From Vibrio parahaemolyticus (GTDB taxonomy: Bacteria; Pseudomonadota; Gammaproteobacteria; Enterobacterales; Vibrionaceae), in the NCBI RefSeq assembly GCF_900460535.1, contig NZ_UHIL01000002.1, positions 434,001 to 498,000 of the forward strand: a stretch of 64,000 bases of DNA, in the 5' to 3' direction. Below, piece after piece: positions 54,912-63,714 of this stretch. The notes beneath the pieces are model-generated. The model was not told where the DNA came from. It did not search any database and saw nothing but the letters and a program-made list of their open reading frames with translations. Both the position numbers and the translations under genes were made by a program. Positions within the stretch are counted from its first letter, which is position 1. Every line of letters starts with the position of its first letter.

Positions 54912-57236
54912 TTATGACCAAGTAGGTTGGTTTAGAAGTTGCTCAAACTCCTTCGCTGGCACAGGGCGGCTATAGTGGAAACCTTGGCCGAACTCACAGT
55001 TTAGCTCGTTGAGATAATCCACATGGCGTTGCTCTTCGATACCTTCTGCGACAATTTTAAGACGCAAGGCTTTGGCCATAGCAATGATCACGTTGACCAG
55101 TTCACGATCAGAGTCGTTCTCAAACACGTTTTGCATAAAACTGCGGTCGATTTTCAGACGGTCAAACGGGAACTTCTGCAAGTAACTCAGTGCAGAATAG
55201 CCTGTACCGAAGTCGTCAATCGTCAGCTTGGTACCCAGCGCACGTAGGTTATCCAGCATGTCTACCAACTCATCATCATGGTTAAACAACAAGCTCTCGG
55301 TTACCTCGACATCAAATTGCTCAGCAGGCAAACCCGATTCTTCTAAGCTTTGCCTAATGAACGCCAATAAGCGATCACAATAGCGGAATTGAACGCTAGA
55401 GAAGTTCACCGATACAAACAACGGCGAAATGGATTGCCACTGCGAGGCTTGATGACACGCTTGCTGAATGGCGAACTCGCCAAGTTGATGAATCAATCCG
55501 TTTTTCTCTGCAATCGAGATGAACTCTTCTGGATTAACAAAGCCGAACTTCTCATCATTCCAACGCATCAATGCTTCTGCGCCAACAATTTTACCGCTTT
55601 TCAATTCAATGATTGGCTGATAGTACATTTCGAGCAGTTGGTTCGAGATCGCATTACGCAATCGACTTTCTAGATCCAAGTAACGCTGTAGATCTTGGTT
55701 CATGTTGTGGTTGTAAAAGCAGAACGCATCACGGCCATCTTGCTTCACGCGGTACATCGCCATATCGGCACACGCCAACAACTGCTCGGCGTTATCACCG
55801 TCGTCTGGGAAAACCGACATGCCGACACTGCCTGTCAGGAAAAACTCGTGATTATTCCAAACAAACGGTTCACTAAAGGCCGATAACACGCTCGAAGCAA
55901 CGCGCTTCGCGGTATCGTTATCTGGTAAATCTGGAATCACCAACAGGAACTCATCCCCACCGATTCTGGCGAGCAAATCGGTTTTTCTCGCGACGTTTTG
56001 AAGACGCTGAGCACTGAGTTTGAGAATTTCATCCCCGACAAAATGGCCCATAGAATCGTTGATCTGTTTGAAGTGGTCCAAATCAATAAACATCACCAAT
56101 ACTTTCGAACCCGTACGAGATGCCCGAATAAGTTCCAACGCCAATCGTTCTGAGCCATAACTGCGATTTGGCAATTCTGTTAAGGTGTCGTATTTGGCTT
56201 GGAATGCGAGCTCTTTCTCCGATGCTTTTCGACGCTCTATTTCTTTGGTGAGTTTGTGGTTTTGTTGAGAAAGAATATCTTTACGCTTTTTCTCTTCCTC
56301 AAGCTTTATCTTTAATTCCAATTTATTATTGTTTGCGATAAATGCATAACACAGCGCAATAACAATCATCACGGCGAGAATACTTAGCCCAACAATAAAG
56401 AGTCGAGAAGTAAAAATATCTCGCTCGTTGAGTGGTTCAAACCATGCCATCAATTTAAAGTGATGTTGTTCCACTGGCACTTCGAAATATATTTTCCCAT
56501 CCAAAACCTTAGAAAGAAAATGATTCTCATCTGCATTAGTGGTTGAATTTTTAGTGATGGAGTCCCACACCACCATTTCAACATCTTTTATTTTCAGCAC
56601 CATGCGACTGTAGCTGTCTTCGTGCTCTTGATTGGTTAATTGCTCAATAACAATATCTTTATTGATGTCCGCAATTAAAAAAGCCACTGGTTTCCCAGAA
56701 AATTTGACTTGCTTAATCACTTGAATCCGAATGTTGTCACCATCACGAGTGGCACAAACTTCTTCCGGATGCCCGTGTTGGGTCATCAAATCATGAATAT
56801 CCATTGGCTTGAGATCTTTTGGGCCAGTCGTGACGATGGTTGTTCCGTCACTGCCCACCAGCGTTAACTTGTTGTAGATGTTGCTACTGTTGATCAACTT
56901 GCCGTCAATCTTCTCATCAAATCTACGCTTTAAGTTGATTAAACTTGCACCTAGGCCATATTCCATCGACATACCAGATGCTAAGTTTGCAAAAAATGTT
57001 TGAACGGTTTTGTCACTCGATAAATTATCTACGTCTTCACTTGCGATAGTAAATAAGTTGTCTAGTGTGCTTGCATAGCTTTTTACTTTTAAATCCAGCT
57101 CTCTATATTGAGAGTCTTTTAATTTATTCTGTCCAAGACTTGTAACAACAATAAGTATCGCTAAATAAATAGAAACGATTATTGCGCTTATCGTTATTAT
57201 CTTTTTACTGGATATTTTTTTAACAGCCTTTTTCAT
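54912..57236 (-). CDS. scrC: ScrC, sensory GGDEF-EAL c-di-GMP enzyme
   Basis: 774 residues. Membrane helices at about 13-35 and 280-302 flank a periplasmic sensor domain. A coiled coil leads into a GGDEF domain (signature GGDEF 426-430, with an RKTD inhibitory site upstream) and an EAL domain (EAL 554-556, DDFGTGYS near 674). Both catalytic motifs are intact. In V. parahaemolyticus, ScrC degrades c-di-GMP when ScrA and ScrB are present and makes it when they are absent, switching between swarming and capsule/biofilm. The start overlaps the scrB stop (ATGA). The function is taken from the known family. Confidence 0.95.
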   Translation of the reverse strand: MKKAVKKISSKKIITISAIIVSIYLAILIVVTSLGQNKLKDSQYRELDLKVKSYASTLDNLFTIASEDVDNLSSDKTVQTFFANLASGMSMEYGLGASLINLKRRFDEKIDGKLINSSNIYNKLTLVGSDGTTIVTTGPKDLKPMDIHDLMTQHGHPEEVCATRDGDNIRIQVIKQVKFSGKPVAFLIADINKDIVIEQLTNQEHEDSYSRMVLKIKDVEMVVWDSITKNSTTNADENHFLSKVLDGKIYFEVPVEQHHFKLMAWFEPLNERDIFTSRLFIVGLSILAVMIVIALCYAFIANNNKLELKIKLEEEKKRKDILSQQNHKLTKEIERRKASEKELAFQAKYDTLTELPNRSYGSERLALELIRASRTGSKVLVMFIDLDHFKQINDSMGHFVGDEILKLSAQRLQNVARKTDLLARIGGDEFLLVIPDLPDNDTAKRVASSVLSAFSEPFVWNNHEFFLTGSVGMSVFPDDGDNAEQLLACADMAMYRVKQDGRDAFCFYNHNMNQDLQRYLDLESRLRNAISNQLLEMYYQPIIELKSGKIVGAEALMRWNDEKFGFVNPEEFISIAEKNGLIHQLGEFAIQQACHQASQWQSISPLFVSVNFSSVQFRYCDRLLAFIRQSLEESGLPAEQFDVEVTESLLFNHDDELVDMLDNLRALGTKLTIDDFGTGYSALSYLQKFPFDRLKIDRSFMQNVFENDSDRELVNVIIAMAKALRLKIVAEGIEEQRHVDYLNELNCEFGQGFHYSRPVPAKEFEQLLNQPTWS

Positions 57237-58165
57237 CGAATTTTCTTACTATCTTCTAAGAAGTAATCGTTATAAAAGTAGTAAATGGACGGGTAGTATT
57301 TTTTAACGAGCTTTTCATACGTCCCATCTTTTTTAATAGAGTCTAAATAACGATCAAACGCTTCGCGTAATTCCGGTGAATTTTTACGGAACGCAACAGC
57401 CATTTTTTGATTTTCGGAAACAGGGCCAATGACTTTTATTTCTCCCGGCCATTTTTCTAAAGCAATTAATGTGTCTGCTACATCCAATAAGGTACTTTCA
57501 GCATCATTTTTCATGATGGCAGGTACCATTTCGTTTAGGAGTCGTTTGCCATCGGGCAAAATCACTTTGGCACCCGTGTCGTACAAGTCGTAAAGGTTTG
57601 GGTCTAGGCACGAATGCTCTAGCGCCAACACTTCTCGTCCATCGATCAACTCTTTCACTGTCTTGACGTCTTCGTCGATCGAACCACTTGGTTTAATTGG
57701 ACTTAAACTTGAATCGGTACGAGAAACAAGCCATACCGCCGATGGGAAGTAGTCCTGAGAAAAGTCCAATACCTCTTCCCGCCAATCCAAAATCGTCACG
57801 CCATTGGCGATCAGATCACCCTCAATTGGCACACTGCCACCCACGACTGCGCGGTTGTGTCGGTATTGAACATCTTGACCTGTCAGCTTACCGACCATGT
57901 CACTCCACTGAGCCGGTACGTACTCATATCGCACACCTAACGAGCTCGCAAATCCTTTTACGATATCGACATCTAATCCTGTCAGCGTGTGCATTTCACC
58001 TTGCTCGATGTAAGAAACAAAGTTGGCATAAGGCACACCGATATGACGAAGCACACCACGTTCACGGATTTCTTTAAGGTCATTAGACCAAGCCGAAGAA
58101 GACATCACGGACGCGGCCAAAATCGCCACTGCAGTGATGGTTCGTTTAAGTGTTTTGACTGACAT
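57233..58165 (-). CDS. scrB: ScrB, periplasmic solute-binding protein
   Basis: 310 residues from the ATG at 58165 (AAGGA upstream). The signal peptide (TITAVAILAASVMSSSAWS) is followed by a family-3 solute-binding fold (LKEIRERGVLRHIGVPYANFVSY ... GLDVDIVKGFASSLGVRYEYV). In the Scr system ScrB binds the S-signal made through ScrA and contacts the periplasmic part of ScrC, biasing it to phosphodiesterase activity. It lies between scrA and scrC, 63 bases after scrA. Confidence 0.94.
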   Translation of the reverse strand: MSVKTLKRTITAVAILAASVMSSSAWSNDLKEIRERGVLRHIGVPYANFVSYIEQGEMHTLTGLDVDIVKGFASSLGVRYEYVPAQWSDMVGKLTGQDVQYRHNRAVVGGSVPIEGDLIANGVTILDWREEVLDFSQDYFPSAVWLVSRTDSSLSPIKPSGSIDEDVKTVKELIDGREVLALEHSCLDPNLYDLYDTGAKVILPDGKRLLNEMVPAIMKNDAESTLLDVADTLIALEKWPGEIKVIGPVSENQKMAVAFRKNSPELREAFDRYLDSIKKDGTYEKLVKKYYPSIYYFYNDYFLEDSKKIR

Positions 58166-58228
58166 TGTGTATATCCTTCCCTTCAACAAAGCGCCCATAA
58201 ATGGGCGCTTGAGTGATAAACAACGACG

Positions 58229-59635
58229 TTAGAACGAGTAGTACAGATCAGCAATCGCTTCGACCAATCCTTCTACATCTCGCTCATCATGGAACAAGTG
58301 TGTAGAGATACGAAGCGCGTACGTGTCGTGTCCATCATCTTTGTACAGCTTGAAGTTCGTTGTACGGATGATGTAGCCATATTCTTCACGCAGACGGTCA
58401 CGGAACTCAGTCAGGATTTCTTCGTTCGTCACATCATAAAATGGGTTGAACGTCGTTAATCCACTCGTCAGCCCTTCCACATTTGGCGAGAACATTTTCG
58501 CATGTGGCAGCACGTCTTGGAGTGAGGTTTTACATTGGTCACTCAACGTTAGAATGCGGTCTTGGATTCGGTCACGACCAATCTCATCCCACATTTTACA
58601 GCTATCAGCCAGCGCTTGTTTAGCTGGGTAGTTGTCGTTACCAATGTACTGCATTTGGATTTGCTTACCTAAGTAATCCGCATGAGAAAGCGACGAGTTT
58701 ATCAACCACAATGGATTTTCACGGTCGCTCCAGTATTCGTTCAAACGATTACCGTTGTCGCGCACGTATAAAATGCCTGTTGCGCCCGGGCCACACTGCC
58801 ATTTATGGCCAGAACCAGAGTAGAAATCGCAATCCAGATCATGTAGGTCAAGATCGAACATACCCACCGTATGAGCACCATCCACTAACGTTGGAATTTG
58901 ATGCTCTTTTGCAAGAGAACAAATTGCCTTTGCTGGCAGCGCAGTACCGGTTTTGTATGTGATGTGAGAGAACACAATCAGGCGAACATTGTGGTGCGAT
59001 TCAATAGCGTCACGGAATGCTTGAATGTAGTCTTCTTCAGAAACGTCTTCAGTACCTGTAAACACTGGTAACTGAATTTCCACGACTTCTACACCAAAGC
59101 GGTGTTTTACAACATTCAGCGGAGATGTCGCTGCAATGTGTTCGTGGTGTGTAGTAAGAATCACGTCTCCCGGCTCGAAATGCAGACCATTAATGATCGA
59201 ACATAGACCGTCAGTCGTGTTGCGGCTTAGGATGATTTCGTCAGCATTTGCGCCAAAACCTGGTGCAATCTCTGCGATCATGTCTGAAACGTAAGGGAAC
59301 TTACCAAACTTACCTTTCATGTCCCACGGGAACTTCGCCACTAATTTGTTGTTGTCTTCATAGCCTTCAAGAACATGTTTCGGCATTGAGCCTGTTGTAC
59401 CAATGTTCATGTAAGTCGTTCGTTTATCCAAAACGAACTGCTTTTGCACTTTACGCCAAAAACGCTTATCGTGCTTTCTACCTAGCCCGCGGCTGCTCCA
59501 ATCAATTTTCTGTTCTCGAGCTTGTGCTACACCTGAAAAAGCAGAAGCACCAACACCAGCTACAACGGCACCCGTTGCGCCTTTAAGAAAATTACGTCGG
59601 CTGCGATTAGTCTGAATAGAATCCTTGTCGCTCAT
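58229..59635 (-). CDS. scrA: ScrA, PLP-dependent class V aminotransferase-like enzyme with Tat signal
   Basis: 468 residues from the ATG at 59635, which has AAGGA 9 bases upstream; an in-frame ATG at 59665 lacks one. The N-terminus has a twin-arginine signal (RSRRNFLKGATGAVVAGVGA, cleavage after AQA). The body resembles isopenicillin-N-epimerase-like class V aminotransferases: NTTDGL, HEHIAATSP, VDGAHTVGMFDLDL and the PLP lysine in GSGHKWQCGPGATGIL. ScrA is needed to make the S-signal sensed by ScrB and ScrC in V. parahaemolyticus. The Tat signal predicts that it works folded in the periplasm. Confidence 0.94.
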   Translation of the reverse strand: MSDKDSIQTNRSRRNFLKGATGAVVAGVGASAFSGVAQAREQKIDWSSRGLGRKHDKRFWRKVQKQFVLDKRTTYMNIGTTGSMPKHVLEGYEDNNKLVAKFPWDMKGKFGKFPYVSDMIAEIAPGFGANADEIILSRNTTDGLCSIINGLHFEPGDVILTTHHEHIAATSPLNVVKHRFGVEVVEIQLPVFTGTEDVSEEDYIQAFRDAIESHHNVRLIVFSHITYKTGTALPAKAICSLAKEHQIPTLVDGAHTVGMFDLDLHDLDCDFYSGSGHKWQCGPGATGILYVRDNGNRLNEYWSDRENPLWLINSSLSHADYLGKQIQMQYIGNDNYPAKQALADSCKMWDEIGRDRIQDRILTLSDQCKTSLQDVLPHAKMFSPNVEGLTSGLTTFNPFYDVTNEEILTEFRDRLREEYGYIIRTTNFKLYKDDGHDTYALRISTHLFHDERDVEGLVEAIADLYYSF

Positions 59636-60180
59636 TTTTTTCGATCCTTGTCGGAAATTAGCCATATTATTAATTTTTAAACGCGTAACTATCTGTTACT
59701 AAAACATTATTACCTATTCAAACCAGACTTTAATTTTTTACTCTGCCATTAAGTGACTTTAGTTCCACTTTTTTAGCTTATTTGATGACATAAGCAACAG
59801 TTTCGCTTCCAATCAATAAACAACTGAATACATATTAAAATATTCATTAAATTGACTATTTTTATGATAAACGCTTAATAATAGTTTTATCTATAAACAA
59901 ACAGTGAGCTTTGTTATAAATTCATTAAAAATTTAACTTTGTATTAATTAGAAAATTCAGCGTCATATTTGTTCAACTGCGACTATTCTTTTTATAACCA
60001 AGTAATCTCAATATGTTAAGTTTCATAAAATGGCTTGATGTTTAAATGAACAGTTAATTTTTAGACCATATATAGCGAGATCTAAAGTAGTTCAAACAAA
60101 TGTACGGTCTAACTCTTAGCTGCGAGAACAAATCACTTGGATATACGCTCAAATGAATACTTTATAAAGAAGGAAATCGC
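59636..60180. other. AT-rich divergent control region of scrABC and sodC
   Basis: About 545 bases, strikingly AT-rich, with no gene. It should carry the leftward scrABC promoter and the rightward sodC promoter (AAGGAAATCGC before the sodC ATG). In V. parahaemolyticus scrABC responds to cell density, so LuxR-type (OpaR) binding is plausible, but I could not pick out a convincing site by eye. Confidence 0.55.
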
Positions 60181-60696
60181 ATGTTAAAAGGATTGCTGTG
60201 CATCTCAGCGGCGGCTGCTTTCGTGATGACACCAAACGCGTTGGCCCAATCAATCACCATGACCGATTTGGGTACTAACCAAGCCGTCGGTACGGTGGAA
60301 TTATCAGAGAGTGACTACGGAATTGTATTCACGCCGAATCTGTCAGGAATTCCTGCCGGACTACATGGCTTTCACGTCCACGCTAACCCATCCTGTGACA
60401 GTGCAGAAAAGGACGGTAAAACCGTAGTAGGTGGCGGTGCGGGCGGCCATTACGACCCAGACAATACTGGCCAACATGGTTTTCCATGGACCGATGGCAA
60501 CCATCTTGGCGATCTGCCAGCGTTGTACGCCGACATGGAAGGAAACGCCAACCAATCGGTTTTAGCTCCGCGCCTCAAAATGTCTGATTTAAAAGGCAGA
60601 GCCTTGATGATTCATGCTGGCGGTGATAATCACTCGGATCAACCAGCCAAATTAGGTGGCGGCGGTGCACGCATTGTGTGTGGCGTGATCGACTAA
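60181..60696 (+). CDS. sodC: Periplasmic Cu/Zn superoxide dismutase
   Basis: 171 residues. The signal peptide is cleaved near LAQ/SIT. Metal ligands are in [35 protein letters not shown] and [11 protein letters not shown], and the disulfide Cys are in NPSC and VCGVI. It dismutates superoxide in the periplasm and protects against oxidative burst. It is divergent from scrABC and convergent with the histidine-kinase gene. Confidence 0.96.
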   Translation: MLKGLLCISAAAAFVMTPNALAQSITMTDLGTNQAVGTVELSESDYGIVFTPNLSGIPAGLHGFHVHANPSCDSAEKDGKTVVGGGAGGHYDPDNTGQHGFPWTDGNHLGDLPALYADMEGNANQSVLAPRLKMSDLKGRALMIHAGGDNHSDQPAKLGGGGARIVCGVID

Positions 60697-60710
60697 ATCA
60701 AGATCTGTCT

Positions 60711-60746
60711 GATTCACACTTCCTCATGCGGCAGGAAGTGTGAATC
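60711..60746. terminator. Hairpin shared by sodC and the kinase gene
   Basis: A perfect 13-bp stem (GATTCACACTTCC / GGAAGTGTGAATC) encloses a 10-base loop 14 bases after the sodC stop. Its right arm lies within the last codons of the histidine kinase (stop at 60724). The T run after it is short (GTTGTG), so termination may be partial. Confidence 0.65.
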
Positions 60747-62097
60747 GTTGTGTATACTGATGCGATGTCGCATCGGTTTCAAGATGACTGTGATGCAGCA
60801 TTAAAATGGACTGAACAATTTTAGTACCAATGCCTAGCGCGCCAGCTTGCGCATTCAGCTCTATTTGGTTGGAAAAAGTAAAACGAACTTGAGATGTATT
60901 ATCGCCCCGTTTTACATCACAACTCACGGTCGCATCCGACGGACTATGCCGAAGTGCATTTTCCAATAAATTCAATATCAATCGTTCTAATAACCCCTTA
61001 TCCCCTATCGCTTGGAGTGGCTCATCTACGGTAATGTTCAACGTCACGCCTTTACGTTGAAACTGACTTTGCATAGTTTCGGCGCATTCTGCCATTAGTT
61101 GGCTAATATCAATCGGAAGATACTCATAGATCGGTAGCGGAGCTTCTTGTTTTGCCACATCCAAGAGAGCGTGCAATTGCTGGGAGAGTTTTTCACTGTT
61201 GCGAAACGCCACTTCAATGAGCGGATCGGGGTCAGGATGCTGCAAACGCCAAGTTTCCAAATACCCAAGCACACTCGAAAGCGGCGTTTTTAAATCGTGG
61301 CTCAATTGCAAAAGACTTTGGCGGCGATGAGAGGATTGATATTCAAGTTGTAAAAATTGCTGCTGGATGTGTTTTGACATCAATTGATAAGAGCGAGCAA
61401 TCGGCACTAGCTCCGGCACTTGATGTGCAAAATCGGGTTGTAGGCGAAAGTCGTGTTCGGCTTGTTTTTGCAGTTGATCGGTCACACGTTCAATCGGGTT
61501 TAACAAGCTGCGCTTAACCAAGAAATATGAGCCAAAAGCGAAACCTAAAATCGAAATAAGCACTAAACCCGCAAGCGCCAAGTACGGCGAATCCACTTGA
61601 GCATTGGCAATGGCCGTATGACGAGAACTCCCGATCACCACGTACAAATAACCAATGGTTGAGCCAAGCTCCTCTATCGCTGCGACAGAAAAGACTTTAT
61701 GTTCATCACGATTACGCGGGTCATCGCCTAGAATCGGGAAAGGTTCACCACTGAGAAACTGACGAATAGGAGCCAGATTCACCGCGCCCATCAATTCCGT
61801 CCCTTCTGGCGCAGCGTGCGTAGTAATGTTGCCTTGGCTATCAAGAAAATAGATTTCGAAATCAGGCCCTATCAACATGAGGGTGTGGAAAATCGACTTG
61901 AGTGCTTTGGGATTGTAGTCCGTACCAATCATGAGCGGATTATCATCCCGCATGTGACTGGCTAGATCTTGATGTAAGCTTTGCTTGGTGCGAAGCTCAA
62001 TCGTCTCTTTTTGCCAATTGTAAGTCAGCGCTATGGCCGCCATCGCCAAACAAAACCAAACAGTGGTGAATACCACCAAACGAGATTTGAAGCTCAT
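60724..62097 (-). CDS. Two-component sensor histidine kinase
   Basis: 457 residues. Membrane helices at about 7-25 and 175-195 enclose a periplasmic sensor of about 150 residues. A HAMP-like segment, H-box LSHDLKTPLSS, N-box LILNLLENALRHSP and a short G region (GALGIGTKIVQSIL) follow. It should phosphorylate the response regulator encoded 24 bases upstream. The sensed signal is unknown. The DxF and G2 motifs appear reduced. Confidence 0.88.
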   Translation of the reverse strand: MSFKSRLVVFTTVWFCLAMAAIALTYNWQKETIELRTKQSLHQDLASHMRDDNPLMIGTDYNPKALKSIFHTLMLIGPDFEIYFLDSQGNITTHAAPEGTELMGAVNLAPIRQFLSGEPFPILGDDPRNRDEHKVFSVAAIEELGSTIGYLYVVIGSSRHTAIANAQVDSPYLALAGLVLISILGFAFGSYFLVKRSLLNPIERVTDQLQKQAEHDFRLQPDFAHQVPELVPIARSYQLMSKHIQQQFLQLEYQSSHRRQSLLQLSHDLKTPLSSVLGYLETWRLQHPDPDPLIEVAFRNSEKLSQQLHALLDVAKQEAPLPIYEYLPIDISQLMAECAETMQSQFQRKGVTLNITVDEPLQAIGDKGLLERLILNLLENALRHSPSDATVSCDVKRGDNTSQVRFTFSNQIELNAQAGALGIGTKIVQSILMLHHSHLETDATSHQYTQRFTLPAA

Positions 62098-62121
62098 CCT
62101 ATCGCCTCCTCACACCGCCCA

Positions 62122-62853
62122 TTATGGGCGCGGCTGAAATTTGTACCCAACACCCCAAACCGTTTGAATAAAATGATGCTCTGAGTCCGACAACGACAGC
62201 TTGCTGCGCAAGCGATTAATGGTGCTACAAACCGTGTGATGATACCCAGCATGATTGGTGTTCCAGACATGATCCAACAGCTCGTCCTTACTGTAGACTC
62301 GACCGGGACGAGTGGCGAGAAACTGTAACAAGGTGAACTCGGTTGCCGTCAGCGCGACGTCTTTATCGTTGAGCGAAACCTGATGTAGTTGGGGAATGAT
62401 CTTCAAATCACCAAAGTTAAGTGCCTCTTCTTCTGGTCTCTCTGGAGTCGGCTTTTCAGCGACTTGATTGACGCGCCGAAGTACATTTCTCACCCGAGCT
62501 TGAAACTCTAAAACACTAAACGGCTTTGTGATGTAATCGTCGACATCAGCTTCCAATCCATCCACTTTATCCATCTCACCGTCTCTTGCAGTCAACACCA
62601 AAACTGGCGTCCAATCTTGCCGTTGACGCAAGTGATGGCAGATATCTAAACCATCACCATCGGGTAAACCTCTGTCGAGGATCACCAAATCAAACGACTG
62701 CTGCTGATAAGCATTTCTGCCCGCTGCAACGCTGGATTCTCGACTGACTTGATGCCCCTGAAACTTGAGATGCATTTGAACCAGTTCGGCCAAGTCATCA
62801 TCGTCTTCAATCAACAATATGTTCGCCACCACGTTGGTTGTATGCCGTTCCAT
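62122..62853 (-). CDS. OmpR-family response regulator
   Basis: 243 residues from the ATG at 62853 (AAGGAAAGG upstream); the frame is open to 62883. The receiver domain has the acidic cluster EDDDD and phospho-acceptor D60 (LVILDRGLPDGDGL). The winged-helix output contains LTATEFTLLQFLATRPGRVYSKDELLDHVW and HTVCSTINRLRSKL. A 15-bp palindrome (62116-62130) covers its stop codon. Partner of the downstream kinase. The closest targets may be the spondin genes just upstream; this is inferred from position. Confidence 0.9.
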   Translation of the reverse strand: MERHTTNVVANILLIEDDDDLAELVQMHLKFQGHQVSRESSVAAGRNAYQQQSFDLVILDRGLPDGDGLDICHHLRQRQDWTPVLVLTARDGEMDKVDGLEADVDDYITKPFSVLEFQARVRNVLRRVNQVAEKPTPERPEEEALNFGDLKIIPQLHQVSLNDKDVALTATEFTLLQFLATRPGRVYSKDELLDHVWNTNHAGYHHTVCSTINRLRSKLSLSDSEHHFIQTVWGVGYKFQPRP

Positions 62854-62934
62854 GATCCTTTCCTTGTCTGGGAGACGCCTCATTCTGCAAATGACCGGGA
62901 CGGAGCCGTATTTCTTTCAACAAGGTCAAAAAGT

Positions 62935-63002
62935 GCTCTGGTGGTGGAGTGAGGGATAAAAGCATGAACAAACACTTTTAGGAAAGGATCCGCCACCAGA
63001 GC
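62935..63002 (-). terminator. Possible terminator between spondin and response-regulator genes
   Basis: GCTCTGGTGG pairs exactly with CCACCAGAGC around a 48-base loop, 8 bases after the spondin-gene stop. On the minus strand it is followed by ACTTTTTG. The long loop makes terminator function uncertain. Confidence 0.45.
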
Positions 63003-63009
63003 AGGTGAG

Positions 63010-63705
63010 TTATTCAACGCGCGTGATCGTGACCTTCGCTCCAGGATTTAGAAAACGATGGTTTGCCGACAAGGTTGAATCCGCCAGTCCATCATCATGG
63101 CTGATGACCCCAGCGTGAAACGCGACCGCATCATTCATATCATTTCGGGTTGAGTTAAACCCTTCTCCGCCACCCGCTGGGCCGGGAATCGTGGCTGCCA
63201 ATTCATCATTAAGCTCTGTGCCAGAATCCCACACGTTCATGTTCATCTCGTAACTGTCACCCACTGCGAGTGACTTGAGCGATAATCCCGTTTCGCCAAC
63301 AAAGGCATCATTAGTGTTCACAAGCATCGAAGCCAGCGACAGATAACCATAACGATGAGGATTGACCGTGATGGAGACTTCGTCCGATGCGCCCGGCAGC
63401 AGCAAACCGTTACCAGAGACACCTTGGTAGACGTTGTCGTCACTGTTCATCAGAGCAATCAGCTCGGCATTGCTGCCACCCTCGGCTAAGTGTTCTAACT
63501 CAACCGACGCACTTTGACCAATTTCGAATAGCTGAAAATTGCTATTGTGAGTCAGCACCGCCAATGGAGACATCGGTTGATTCGCCGTTAAGTTCTCGAC
63601 ATTCACCGTATATCGGTATGGCTTCGCGACATCATTATCGTCATCATTCGGACAACCAGCGAGCACTCCGACAGAGGCCGCTACCAGTAAGATTTTGTAT
63701 TTCAT
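63010..63705 (-). CDS. Spondin-domain lipoprotein
   Basis: 231 residues. A lipoprotein signal with lipobox VLAGC (Cys about 18) and an Asp-rich linker (PNDDDNDV) are followed by a Spondin_N-type domain (about 30-230): YTVNVENLTANQPMSPL, WDSGTELNDELAATIPGP and a conserved ending HRFLNPGAKVTITRV. Spondin_N domains in animals mediate matrix adhesion; bacterial roles are unknown. It lies 9 bases after a second spondin gene, and the tandem pair sits beside a two-component system. Confidence 0.83.
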   Translation of the reverse strand: MKYKILLVAASVGVLAGCPNDDDNDVAKPYRYTVNVENLTANQPMSPLAVLTHNSNFQLFEIGQSASVELEHLAEGGSNAELIALMNSDDNVYQGVSGNGLLLPGASDEVSITVNPHRYGYLSLASMLVNTNDAFVGETGLSLKSLAVGDSYEMNMNVWDSGTELNDELAATIPGPAGGGEGFNSTRNDMNDAVAFHAGVISHDDGLADSTLSANHRFLNPGAKVTITRVE

Positions 63706-63714
63706 ACCTCCTCC

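Noticed and set aside
59700..60060. A horizontally acquired gene remnant in the AT-rich region before scrA
   Set aside because: No frame of useful length or similarity to any family was seen; AT-richness alone fits a regulatory region.
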